The notes beneath the pieces were generated by a model. That model was not told where the DNA came from. It saw only the letters and a program-made list of their open reading frames with translations, and ran no database searches. A program made the translations under genes and the position numbers. Source: Streptomyces pristinaespiralis (GTDB lineage Bacteria > Actinomycetota > Actinomycetes > Streptomycetales > Streptomycetaceae). From it: a stretch of 64,000 bases of DNA. The DNA lies in contig NZ_CP011340.1 in the NCBI RefSeq assembly GCF_001278075.1, forward strand, positions 4,960,001-5,024,000, read 5' to 3'. This document shows, piece by piece, positions 1 to 7,546 of this stretch. Within the stretch, counting starts at the first letter, position 1; the number at the start of each line of letters is the position of its first letter.

Positions 1-412
1 CCATCCCGTACGTGGTGTGCGGGTCGAAGAACGTCGCCTCGCGCGAGGCGATCACGAACTCGCTCTCGCCGAGCAGGTAGAACGCCCCGCCGCAGGCCAT
101 GCCCTCGACGGCCGCGATCACCGGCTTCCACAGGTCGTTCGCCTTGGGGCCGACCGCCAGCAGCGGATCGTCGAGGGAGTACGGCGAGGACGGCTGCGGC
201 ACCTCGGCCGAGCGGTCGACGCCCGTGCAGAACGCCCTGGTGCCCGCGCCCGTCAGCACCACGGCCCGCACCTCGTCGTCGCGGCGGAACTGCCGCCAAG
301 CGGCAGCCAGTTCGGCCGCCGTTTCCAGGTCGATCGCGTTGAGTCTGGCGGGCCGGTCGAGGGTGACCAGGGCGACGCCGCTGTCCTTGTCCCTCTCCAC
401 GCGCAGGCTCAT
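1..412 (-). CDS. Enoyl-CoA hydratase/isomerase family protein (partial, C-terminus outside window)
   Basis: The 137 visible residues are the N-terminal half of a crotonase-fold protein. They show an opening beta strand with VTLDRPARLNAID, an oxyanion-hole strand VVLTGAGTRAFCTGVD, and the second oxyanion stretch AAVEGMACGGAFYLL. Crotonases act on acyl-CoA thioesters (hydration, isomerisation or C-C cleavage) in the cytoplasm. The ATG overlaps the stop of the upstream DUF35 gene (ATGA), so it is translationally coupled as the third gene of the thiolase-DUF35-crotonase operon. The catalytic Glu region lies beyond the window edge, so the exact reaction cannot be judged. Confidence 0.9.
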   Translation of the reverse strand, partial: MSLRVERDKDSGVALVTLDRPARLNAIDLETAAELAAAWRQFRRDDEVRAVVLTGAGTRAFCTGVDRSAEVPQPSSPYSLDDPLLAVGPKANDLWKPVIAAVEGMACGGAFYLLGESEFVIASREATFFDPHTTYGM

Positions 413-831
413 GCGCGCTCCAGCCGCCAGCGGGGCAGCCCGTCCCGCGTGAACACCACGCGCACGCCGGCGCCGATGCGCAGCCGGGCCGGGTCGACGG
501 AGTTCAGCGGCGCGTCCGGGGCGGTGACCACGTTGCCGACGAGCCGGATGCGGGGGGCGTCGAGCAGTTCGACGACGACCGCGTTGTAGGGGGCCTGTTC
601 GGCGTAGCCGGGCAGCAGCGGCGGGTGCGGGAGCACGAACGACCAGATACGGCCGCGGCCGCTCGTCGGGCGCCATTCGCTGTCGAAGGAACCGCAGTGC
701 GGGCAGCAGGGACGCGGCGGGAACCGCGGTTCGCCGCAGGCGGGGGCGGCGCAGGTCTGGACGCGCAGTTCGCCGCTCGCCGCGTACTTCCAGAAGGGTG
801 CTCCGTCGTCGTCGATGACCGGTCGCAGCAT
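409..831 (-). CDS. DUF35 OB-fold / zinc-ribbon protein, partner of Ltp2-like thiolase
   Basis: 140 residues. An N-terminal rubredoxin-like zinc ribbon (Cys27, Cys32, Cys42/43, Cys46) is followed by an OB-fold (about 50-135, with RIWSFVLPHPPL and LVGNVV strands), the standard DUF35 layout. DUF35 proteins bind acyl-CoA and form complexes with thiolase-fold Ltp2-type proteins that do retro-aldol cleavage of steroid side chains in mycobacteria. The thiolase-like gene ends one base before this ATG and the crotonase start overlaps its stop, so the three are surely one transcript. The aldolase-subunit role is inferred from the neighbour; the family call is firm. Confidence 0.88.
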   Translation of the reverse strand: MLRPVIDDDGAPFWKYAASGELRVQTCAAPACGEPRFPPRPCCPHCGSFDSEWRPTSGRGRIWSFVLPHPPLLPGYAEQAPYNAVVVELLDAPRIRLVGNVVTAPDAPLNSVDPARLRIGAGVRVVFTRDGLPRWRLERA

Positions 832-832
832 C

Positions 833-1981
833 TCAGCTCCTCAGCAGAAGGGCCGAGGTCGGTACGCCCTCGCCCGCCGTCACCAGGCAGGTCCGGGCAT
901 CCGGCACCTGGGCCGTCGAGGTGCCCCGCAGTTGCCTGACGCCCTCGTTGATCAGGTTGAAGCCGTGCACGTAGGCCTCGCTGAGGCCGCCGCCCGCGGT
1001 GTTCAGGGGCAGTCGTCCGCCGATCTCCAGCGCGCCGCCTTCGGTGAAGGCCGCGCCCTCGCCCCGTCCGCAGAAGCCGTAGCCCTCCAGGGAGAGCGGG
1101 ATCAGCGGGGTGAACGCGTCGTAGATCTGGGCCACATGGACGTCCTCCGGTCCGAAGTCGGCCTGCTTCCACAGGTGCCGGGCGGCCGTCCAGGCCGGAC
1201 CGGTGAGCGGGTCGTCGTTCCAGTAGTTGACCATTCCGTGGTGCTGGGCGGGCAGGCCCTGGGCGGCGGAGTGGACGTGGACGGGTCTGTGCCGGCAGTC
1301 GCGGGCGCGCTCGGCGCTCACGATCACGCAGGCGAGCGCGCCGTCCGTCTCGAGGCAGTTGTCGAAGAGGCAGAGCGGTTCGCTGATCCAGCGGGCGGTC
1401 ATGTACATCTCGCGGGTGAGCGGCCGGTCGTACATCATCGCGGCCGGGTTCTGGTTGGCACGGTTGCGGCAGGCGAGGGCCACGTTGAAGAAGTGGTCGC
1501 GGGTCGCGCCGTATTCGTGCATGTAACGGCGGGCGAGCATGCCGATCTCGTCGGCGGGCCGCAGCAGACCGAACGGGCGGGTCCACTGGGCGGGGGTCGG
1601 CAGCTGTGCCGTGGTGTTCGTCCAGGGGCGCGGGCCCGAGCCGCGTTTGCGGGAGCGCCAGGCGACGCCGACGCTCGCCTGCCCGGTGGCCACGGCGGCG
1701 GCCAGGTGCGCGACGGTGGCGCACGAGCCGCCTCCCCCGTAGCCGACCTTGGAGAAGAAGGTGACGTCGCCGGCGCCGACGGCCTTGGCGAGCTCGACCT
1801 CGTCGGTCTCCTCCATCGTGTACGAGGCGAAGCCGTCCACCTCCGCGGGGGCGATGCCGGCGTCGTCGAGAGCGGCGAGGACCGCCCGGCAGGCCAGTGT
1901 CTTCTCCGACTCGGGCAGTCGCCTGGCGAAGGCCGTCGAACCGATCCCGACTATCGCCGCCTTGTCCTTGAGGGTCGCCAT
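833..1981 (-). CDS. Ltp2-like thiolase-fold protein (lipid-transfer / steroid side-chain aldolase family)
   Basis: 382 residues, full length for the family. The protein opens with AAIVGIGSTAFARR, contains ITFFSKVGYGGGG-like glycine-rich and TAGEGVPTSALLL C-terminal segments, and has FGFCGRGEG-like and LPLNTAGGGLSEAYVHG signatures. It follows the pattern I know for mycobacterial Ltp2 (Rv3540c), which with a DUF35 partner cleaves a C-C bond in a CoA-linked sterol side chain. First gene of a three-gene operon. A leaderless promoter is predicted: CTGACG at 2016-2011, 17 bp, TACGCT at 1993-1988, then six bases to ATG. The operator 2002-2016 overlaps the -35. Substrate is unknown. Confidence 0.85.
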   Translation of the reverse strand: MATLKDKAAIVGIGSTAFARRLPESEKTLACRAVLAALDDAGIAPAEVDGFASYTMEETDEVELAKAVGAGDVTFFSKVGYGGGGSCATVAHLAAAVATGQASVGVAWRSRKRGSGPRPWTNTTAQLPTPAQWTRPFGLLRPADEIGMLARRYMHEYGATRDHFFNVALACRNRANQNPAAMMYDRPLTREMYMTARWISEPLCLFDNCLETDGALACVIVSAERARDCRHRPVHVHSAAQGLPAQHHGMVNYWNDDPLTGPAWTAARHLWKQADFGPEDVHVAQIYDAFTPLIPLSLEGYGFCGRGEGAAFTEGGALEIGGRLPLNTAGGGLSEAYVHGFNLINEGVRQLRGTSTAQVPDARTCLVTAGEGVPTSALLLRS

Positions 1982-1987
1982 GGCCGG

Positions 1988-2016
1988 AGCGTACAGCTAA
2001 TCTGACGGACCGTCAG
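1988..2016 (-). promoter_or_regulatory. Predicted leaderless promoter of the thiolase-DUF35-crotonase operon
   Basis: Reading the minus strand, CTGACG (2016-2011) and TACGCT (1993-1988) are 17 bp apart, and six bases separate the -10 from the ATG at 1981. The arrangement is identical in spacing to that before the amidohydrolase at 13817. The -35 lies inside the palindromic operator, so a bound repressor would block RNA polymerase. Confidence 0.45.
2002..2016. promoter_or_regulatory. Palindromic operator, site 1 (CTGACGGACCGTCAG)
   Basis: A perfect 7-1-7 inverted repeat in the 66-bp divergent gap between the thiolase-like gene and the acyl-CoA ligase. It is the first of six copies of the same palindrome in the window and could control both directions. 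Size and symmetry fit a TetR-family operator, which is an inference. Confidence 0.75.
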
Positions 2017-2047
2017 CTACTGTGCGGGGACGTACGGGAGGTACGTG

Positions 2048-3613
2048 ATGCGACACGGCGACCTGGCACGGGGCACGATCGGGGAGCTGGTGCGGACCGC
2101 CGCCCTGCGGTACGGACAGCGCGAGGCAGTCGTCGAGGGGCGCATCCGCGTCCCCTACGCCGAGCTGGGCGAACGGGTCGAACGCGCCGCCGCCGCGTGC
2201 ATCGCCTCCGGCGTCCGCAAGGGGGACCGGGTCGCCGTCTGGGCGCCCAACACCCTCGACTGGATCGTCTGCGCGCTCGGCGCCGTCACCGCGGGGGCGG
2301 TCCTCGTCCCCCTCAACACCCGCTTCAAGGGCACGGAGGCCGCCTACGTCCTGCGGCGCTCACGGGCCAGGCTCCTCTTCGTCACCGGCACCTTCCTGGG
2401 CACCTCCTACGTCGCCTCCCTGCGCCGCTGCGACGTGGAACTGCCCGACCTGGAGCAGGTCGTCGTCCTGGCCGAGAGCGCGCCGCAGGAGTACCGGACC
2501 TGGAAGGACTTCCTCGCCGGCGGCGACGGCGTGGACGCCCGGCAGGTGCGGGAGCGCGCCGCCACCGTCACCGCCGACGACCCCTCCGACCTCGTCTTCA
2601 CCTCCGGCACCACCGGCCGCCCCAAGGGCGCCGTCATCACCCACGCCCAGACCCTGCGCTGCTACGACCTGTGGAGCGAGCTCGCCGGGCTGCGCGAGGG
2701 TGACCGCTACCTGATCGTGAACCCGTTCTTCCACACCTTCGGCTACAAGGCGGGCGTCGTCGCCTGCCTCACCCGCGGCGCCACGATGGTCCCGCAACCC
2801 GTCTTCAACGTGGAGACCGTCCTCGCGAACATCGCCGCGGAACGGATCTCCGTGCTGCCCGGCCCGCCGACCCTGCACCGGTCGCTGCTCGACCACCCGG
2901 CGCGCGGCCGGCACGACCTGAGCACCCTGCGGCTCGTCGTCACCGGCGCCGCCGTCGTACCCCTCGACCTCGTGGAACGGCTCCGCGACGAACTGCGCGT
3001 CCCCACCGTCCTGACGGCCTACGGGCTCTCGGAGGCGAGCGGCATCGTGACCATGTGCCGCCGGGGAGACGCCCCCGCCACCGTCGCCGCCACCTCCGGC
3101 CGTGCGATACCCGGCACGGAGGTCCGCGTCCTCGCGCCGCAGGGCGAGCCCGGGGAGGTGCTGGTACGCGGGCACAACGTGATGCGCGGCTACTTCGAGG
3201 ACCCCGCGGCCACCGCCCGCGCGATCACTCCCGACGGCTGGCTGCGCACCGGCGACGTCGGGGTCCTGGACGAGCAGGGGAACCTGCGCATCACCGACCG
3301 GATCAAGGACATGTTCATCGTCGGCGGCTTCAACGCCTACCCCGCGGAGATCGAGCAGCTGCTCGGCCCGCACCCGGACGTCGCGGACGTCGCCGTCATC
3401 GGCGTGCCCGACGAACGGCTCGGCGAGGTGGGCAAGGCGTACGTGGTCCGCCGGCCCGGCTCGACGCTGACCGCCGACGACCTGATCGCCTGGTCACGGC
3501 GGGAGATGGCGAACTTCAAGGTGCCCAGGCACGTGGAGTTCGTGGCCGCGCTGCCCCGCAACGCGAGCGGCAAGGTGCTGAAGACGAAGCTGCGCTCCCG
3601 GCACGCCGGCTGA
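2048..3613 (+). CDS. fadD3: FadD3-family acyl-CoA ligase (AMP-forming)
   Basis: 521 residues from ATG 2048, chosen over GTG 2045 because GGGAGG at 2036-2041 is better spaced. ANL-superfamily motifs are intact: P-loop DLVFTSGTTGRPKG, NPFFHTFGYKAG, YGLSEASG, GDVGVLDEQG, DRIKDMFIVGGFN and the C-terminal catalytic Lys in NASGKVLKT. The stretch around LPGPPT and the general sequence follow mycobacterial FadD3, which activates the steroid C/D-ring remnant HIP to its CoA ester; substrate identity here is inferred. It diverges from the thiolase operon over a shared operator and is followed by a strong hairpin. Confidence 0.87.
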   Translation: MRHGDLARGTIGELVRTAALRYGQREAVVEGRIRVPYAELGERVERAAAACIASGVRKGDRVAVWAPNTLDWIVCALGAVTAGAVLVPLNTRFKGTEAAYVLRRSRARLLFVTGTFLGTSYVASLRRCDVELPDLEQVVVLAESAPQEYRTWKDFLAGGDGVDARQVRERAATVTADDPSDLVFTSGTTGRPKGAVITHAQTLRCYDLWSELAGLREGDRYLIVNPFFHTFGYKAGVVACLTRGATMVPQPVFNVETVLANIAAERISVLPGPPTLHRSLLDHPARGRHDLSTLRLVVTGAAVVPLDLVERLRDELRVPTVLTAYGLSEASGIVTMCRRGDAPATVAATSGRAIPGTEVRVLAPQGEPGEVLVRGHNVMRGYFEDPAATARAITPDGWLRTGDVGVLDEQGNLRITDRIKDMFIVGGFNAYPAEIEQLLGPHPDVADVAVIGVPDERLGEVGKAYVVRRPGSTLTADDLIAWSRREMANFKVPRHVEFVAALPRNASGKVLKTKLRSRHAG

Positions 3614-3621
3614 GCGCGGCA

Positions 3622-3658
3622 CCGGCCCGGTCCCGCGCTGTCGCGGCACCGGGCCGGG
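3622..3658. terminator. Bidirectional hairpin terminator between convergent genes
   Basis: Near-perfect inverted repeat (ccggcccgg/ccgggccgg with cccgcg/cgcgg, loop about 4) in the 59-bp gap between the acyl-CoA ligase (+) and the P450 (-). There is no long T tract, as is usual in Streptomyces. Confidence 0.6.
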
Positions 3659-3672
3659 CCCGTCTGCGGTGG

Positions 3673-4905
3673 TCAGCCCTGGAGGCGGACCGGGATCTCC
3701 TGCCACCCGTACGCGATGAACGAGGGCACCTGCTTCAGCTCGTCGGACTCGAACGCGGCGGTGAGGCCCGGGTAGCGGTCGAAGAGCGCCGGCAGCGCGG
3801 TCATCGCCTCCATCCGGGCCAGCGGGGCCCCGATGCAGCGGTGCACACCGATACCGAAGGACAGATGGTCGTCGGCCGCCCGCGTGGCGTCGAAGGCCGC
3901 CGCGTCCTCGCCGTAGCGCGCCGGGTCGTTGCCCGCGGCCGCGTACGTCGTCAGGATCGCGTCGCCCGCCGGGACGGTGACCCCGCCGACGGTGATGTCG
4001 GACACCGCGAACCGCAGCGGCAGCGAGGCGATCGACGGGCGGACCCGCAGCACCTCCTCGATCACCTGCTCCCAGCTGATCGCGCCGGCCCTCACGGCCG
4101 CCAGCTGTTCGGGGTGCTCGAGCAGCGCGACGACGGCGTTGCCGATCAGATTGACCGTCGTCTCGAAGCCGGCGCCGATGACGAGGAGCAGGGTGTAGAG
4201 GAGCTCCTCGTCGCTGAGCCGGTCGCCGTCCTCGTCGCGGACCCGGATCAGCTCCGTGGTCATGTCGTCGCCGGGGTGCTCGGCCTTGTACCCGATGAGC
4301 GAGCCGAGGACCGTGCCGATCTGCTCCTGCACCCAGGCCGCCTGCTCCGGGCTCGGGTCGGAGGTGTCCATGAGGGCGGCGATCAGCCGGCCGGTGGCCT
4401 CGCGCAGATGCTCGGGCACGCCGAACAGCTCGCAGATCATCCGCATGGGCAGCGGATGCGCGAACGCTGCCTTCACGTCCACGACCTCGCCGTTCGCGCC
4501 GGCCGCGTCCAGCTCCGTCAGCAGCTCCTCGGTGATGGCCTCCACCCGGTCGCGCATCGCCTCGGTACGCCGGGCGGTGAAGCTGGGGGCGACGAGCTTG
4601 CGCAGCCGGGTGTGGTCGCTGCCGTACGTCGACAGCATGTTGACCACGCCGACCCAGCCGAGGATCCAGCCCCACTCGGGGTGCTCGCCGATCTCGGGGA
4701 AGAGCGACCAGTGCCTGCGCGGGTCCTTGCTGACCTCGGGGTCGAGGATCAGGGCCTTGAGGGTGTCGTGACCGGTGGGCGCCCAGGCGGGTATGCCGCC
4801 GGGCAGCTCGACGGGGACGATGGGGCCGAGGGAGCGCAGCTTCGCGCACTCGGCGATGATGTCGGCACCGAACGGATCGACGGCCACACGGGGGGACACG
4901 GTCAT
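3673..4905 (-). CDS. Cytochrome P450, conservon-associated (CYP154-like)
   Basis: 410 residues, normal for a bacterial class I P450. Visible: I-helix GAGFETTVN, K-helix EVLRVRPS (ExxR), and heme loop FGIGVHRCIG with Cys357 as thiolate ligand. It starts in an ATGA overlap with the upstream P450 gene and so ends the cvnABCD-P450-P450 operon. In S. coelicolor, conservons are often followed by paired CYP157 and CYP154 genes, and this gene has the canonical CYP154-type motifs. Soluble and cytoplasmic; needs a ferredoxin/reductase encoded elsewhere. Substrate unknown. It is convergent with the acyl-CoA ligase, so a link to that pathway is possible but unproven. Confidence 0.88.
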   Translation of the reverse strand: MTVSPRVAVDPFGADIIAECAKLRSLGPIVPVELPGGIPAWAPTGHDTLKALILDPEVSKDPRRHWSLFPEIGEHPEWGWILGWVGVVNMLSTYGSDHTRLRKLVAPSFTARRTEAMRDRVEAITEELLTELDAAGANGEVVDVKAAFAHPLPMRMICELFGVPEHLREATGRLIAALMDTSDPSPEQAAWVQEQIGTVLGSLIGYKAEHPGDDMTTELIRVRDEDGDRLSDEELLYTLLLVIGAGFETTVNLIGNAVVALLEHPEQLAAVRAGAISWEQVIEEVLRVRPSIASLPLRFAVSDITVGGVTVPAGDAILTTYAAAGNDPARYGEDAAAFDATRAADDHLSFGIGVHRCIGAPLARMEAMTALPALFDRYPGLTAAFESDELKQVPSFIAYGWQEIPVRLQG

Positions 4906-6140
4906 GAACGGTCTCCTGCCTGGTCGGGGCTGTGAGGTGTGAATCTGACGGGCAGCGCCGTCAGCGAACGGTGGAAGGGGCCCGGCCGCCAGCTGAGCCG
5001 CTCACGCGGCAGGACCGGCTGAAGATCCGGCAGCCACTGGGTGAGACGTTCGATGGCCTCCGTGGCGATCAGCAGGGCCGGCTGCTTCACGGGGCAGGCG
5101 TGCTCACCGGCGGAGAACGACAGGTGCGACGCGTCGTGCCGGTGGTGCGTCCCCGCGAAGTCCTGCTCGGCGAAGTGGCCCAGCGCTCCGTACGAGACGA
5201 CGACCGGGACCGCCGCCTGCACCCAGACCCCGTGGAAGGACACGGACTCGCGGGCGAAGTGGATGCCGTAGTTCGACAGCGGGGTCTCGTAGCGGAGCAC
5301 CTCGAGGACCGCGTCCATCACCGGCCGGGAGCCACTGGTGAGGGTGGAGTAGTAGTCGGCGTTGCCGAGGATCCGCGAGAGCGCGTTGGAGACGAGGTTG
5401 GCGCTCGGTTCGTGACCGGCCCCGAGGGTGAGGAACACCTGCCAGGTGACCTCCTCCGGCGTGAGGGCCAGCGGGTGGTCCAGCAGCCGGCTGGTGATGT
5501 CGGGCCCGCGCCGCACCGACTTGGCGGCGATCAGCTCCAGCACGTACCTGCCGTACTCGGCCTCGCCCTCCGCCGCGCGGTCGCCGCCCTCCATCATCGC
5601 GCCGAGCGCGGCGTCGAGCCGGCCCGACTCGCTGTCGGGCAGGCCGAAGAGGTTGTTGAAGATCAGCGCCATCAGCGGCCGGGCGAACTCGGTGACGAGG
5701 TCCGCGGAGCCCGCCGGGCCGAAGCGGCCGACGAGCACGTCCACGGCGTGATGGACGCGTTCGCGCAGGTCGTGCGGTTCCACCAGGTCGAACGCGTCCG
5801 TGAGGCTGCGCCGGTAACGGATGTGCGCGTCGCCGTCCGCGAAGAGGGTGTTGGGCCGCCAGCGCATCATGCCGAGGACGGGGGAGTCCTCGGGGACGGT
5901 GGCCTCCCAGGGACGCGGGTCGTGCGACCAGGTCGCGGGGTCGTGCAGCAGGTCGAGGGCGGCGCGGCGGTCGGTGACGACGTACGCGGGCACCCCGGGG
6001 GCGAGTTCGGCCCAGCCGACCGGGCCCTGGGCCCGCAGCGCCGCGTAGTAGGCATGCGGATCGGCCGCGAAACCCTCTTCCCACAGTCGTACGGGCGCGG
6101 ACAGCGTGAACGCGTCGGCGCGGGCAGGATAGGCGTTCAA
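4902..6140 (-). CDS. cvnE: Cytochrome P450, conservon-associated (CYP157-like) with atypical motifs
   Basis: 412 residues if it starts at TTG 6140, which overlaps the GTPase stop (TTGA); no ATG or GTG occurs in frame between that stop and the first conserved P450 segment. The K-helix ExxR is present (EVLRYETP) but the heme loop reads FSAGEHACPV: Cys349 is kept while the usual Gly after Cys is Pro. The I-helix is GAGHEPSAN, lacking the conserved acid-Thr pair. Such departures are known in the CYP157 family of Streptomyces conservons. Altered oxygen activation or a regulatory heme-protein role is possible. ATGA overlap with the next P450 indicates coupling. Confidence 0.83.
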   Translation of the reverse strand: MNAYPARADAFTLSAPVRLWEEGFAADPHAYYAALRAQGPVGWAELAPGVPAYVVTDRRAALDLLHDPATWSHDPRPWEATVPEDSPVLGMMRWRPNTLFADGDAHIRYRRSLTDAFDLVEPHDLRERVHHAVDVLVGRFGPAGSADLVTEFARPLMALIFNNLFGLPDSESGRLDAALGAMMEGGDRAAEGEAEYGRYVLELIAAKSVRRGPDITSRLLDHPLALTPEEVTWQVFLTLGAGHEPSANLVSNALSRILGNADYYSTLTSGSRPVMDAVLEVLRYETPLSNYGIHFARESVSFHGVWVQAAVPVVVSYGALGHFAEQDFAGTHHRHDASHLSFSAGEHACPVKQPALLIATEAIERLTQWLPDLQPVLPRERLSWRPGPFHRSLTALPVRFTPHSPDQAGDRS

Positions 6141-6793
6141 CGGGGCTCCGTCCGGCGGCTGTTGCGGTCGATGAGGTGCTGGACCAGGGCGAGCAGCGCG
6201 TCGACGGAGGAGTTGGTGTCGCGGGCGTCGCACATCACCAGCGGGGTGTCGTGCTCGAGGTCGAGGGCGCGGCGCAGCTGCTCCTCGCCGTAGTTCTTGG
6301 AGTCGGGGAAGGTGTTGAGGGCGACGGCGTACGGCAGCCCCGATTCCTCGACCATGCCGAGGACGTCGAAGGAGTCGTCGATCCGGCGGGTGTCGACGAG
6401 CACGAGCGCGCCGAGCGCCCCGTACGCGATGTCGTCCCACAGGGAGCGGAAACGCTCCTGGCCGGGGGTGCCGAAGAGGTAGAGCACGATCCCGCCGCCC
6501 AGCGAGATCCGCCCGAAGTCGATGGCGACGGTCGTCGTCGTCTTGTCGCGCACCCCGGCCAGGTCGTCGACCGCGACCGACGCCTGGGTCAGGTGCTCCT
6601 CGGTGTGCAGCGGCCGGATCTCGGAGACGGAGTCGATCAGTGTCGTCTTGCCGACGCCGAACGGACCGGCGACGAGGATCTTGACCAGTTCCCGTGCGGT
6701 CTCTGGCAGATGCAGACCGGCCTCGGAGTCGCGCTCACGGGAGGACGGGCCGGAACCCGCGGGCGGGCTAAAGCTTGAGGGCGCGGAGGCCAT
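6137..6793 (-). CDS. cvnD: Conservon GTP-binding protein CvnD
   Basis: 218 residues. Small Ras/MglA-like GTPase: P-loop GPFGVGKTTLID, switch I TTTTVAIDFGR, Walker B/G3 LFGTPGQERF, and NTFP in place of NKxD, as is typical of the bacterial CvnD/ATP-GTP-binding DUF group. Conservons are proposed to act like membrane-associated G-protein-coupled complexes, with CvnD switching downstream of the CvnA sensor. The ATG at 6793 lies 26 bases inside cvnC, suggesting coupled translation; a later start is possible because the first 30 residues are low-complexity. Confidence 0.92.
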   Translation of the reverse strand: MASAPSSFSPPAGSGPSSRERDSEAGLHLPETARELVKILVAGPFGVGKTTLIDSVSEIRPLHTEEHLTQASVAVDDLAGVRDKTTTTVAIDFGRISLGGGIVLYLFGTPGQERFRSLWDDIAYGALGALVLVDTRRIDDSFDVLGMVEESGLPYAVALNTFPDSKNYGEEQLRRALDLEHDTPLVMCDARDTNSSVDALLALVQHLIDRNSRRTEPR

Positions 6794-7127
6794 CGGCCAC
6801 TCTCTTCAGAAGGTCACGGTCGGGCAGGGCGGCGGAGGGGACCGGTGGGCGTGCGCGCACCAGACCCTGGTCGATCAGGGCGGCGGCCAGGACACGGACC
6901 GCGGAGACCGGCAGCTTCAGCAGGGCGGCCGTCTCCACCACGGTCAGTGAGCCGCCGTCGAGCGCCTCCAGCACGGCGTGCTGGGCGGCGGGCAGGCCGG
7001 CGGGCGCGGGCCCGCCCGCGCCGGTCAGCACCGACAGGCGCTCCAGGCTGTTGCGACTGGGCCGCGCCACCCCGCCGGTGGACAGGTAGGCGGGCACCAG
7101 GGGGCGGCCGCTCCGGCGGCCGGTCAT
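6768..7127 (-). CDS. cvnC: Conservon protein CvnC (DUF742)
   Basis: 119 residues. DUF742 proteins have a winged-helix-like fold; here the segment from AAQHAVLEAL through SVVETAALL-like and VSAVRVLAAALIDQGLV to the C-terminal PDRDLLKRVADGLRAL matches. The N-terminus RRSGRPLVPAYLSTGG is the usual CvnC opening. It lies in ATGA overlap with cvnB. Its role in the conservon complex, probably as an adaptor between roadblock protein and GTPase, is inferred from gene order. Confidence 0.92.
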   Translation of the reverse strand: MTGRRSGRPLVPAYLSTGGVARPSRNSLERLSVLTGAGGPAPAGLPAAQHAVLEALDGGSLTVVETAALLKLPVSAVRVLAAALIDQGLVRARPPVPSAALPDRDLLKRVADGLRALKL

Positions 7128-7546
7128 ACCGCTGTGCCGCCGTCGGCCACCCGGGGCGCGGCGGCCATGGCCTTCTCACCGAGCCGGGCCACCTGGGAGT
7201 GGACCCGGTGGCCCAGCAGGTCGAGGCGTACCTCCGGGCTGCCGTACGCGGCCACGCACGTGCCGTGGTCCGTCGGCGCGACCAGGATGTAGCCGTGGTC
7301 GGACTCGATGACCACCTGGCGCAGCCGGGCGCTGTCCTCGTCGGCGAACGCGGCGGCGGCGGTACGGCACGCGCCCTGGACGGTGCTGATGATCGCCGCG
7401 ACGCGCTCCGCGGAGTCCTGGGAGAGCGCGGCGGAGTAACCGGAGACGAGCCCGTCCCTGGTCAGCAGCGCGGCGGCCCGGACATGCGGGATTTCGAGGA
7501 TCGGATCGAGCACCCAGGCGGCTTCACCGGGGTCGCGGCTGGTCAT
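7124..7546 (-). CDS. cvnB: Conservon roadblock/LC7 protein CvnB
   Basis: 140 residues with a roadblock/LC7 fold: VLDPILEIPHVRAAALLTRDGLV and later VVIESDHGYILVAPTD. Roadblock proteins are GTPase regulators, and CvnB is expected to modulate CvnD. The start overlaps the cvnA stop (ATGA) and its own stop overlaps the cvnC start, so stoichiometry is probably set by translational coupling. Confidence 0.93.
   Translation of the reverse strand: MTSRDPGEAAWVLDPILEIPHVRAAALLTRDGLVSGYSAALSQDSAERVAAIISTVQGACRTAAAAFADEDSARLRQVVIESDHGYILVAPTDHGTCVAAYGSPEVRLDLLGHRVHSQVARLGEKAMAAAPRVADGGTAV

Noticed and set aside
2002..2016. KstR or KstR2 operator
   Set aside because: Known motifs (AACnnGTT core and CAAGnnCTTG-type) do not match CTGACGNNNCGTCAG.
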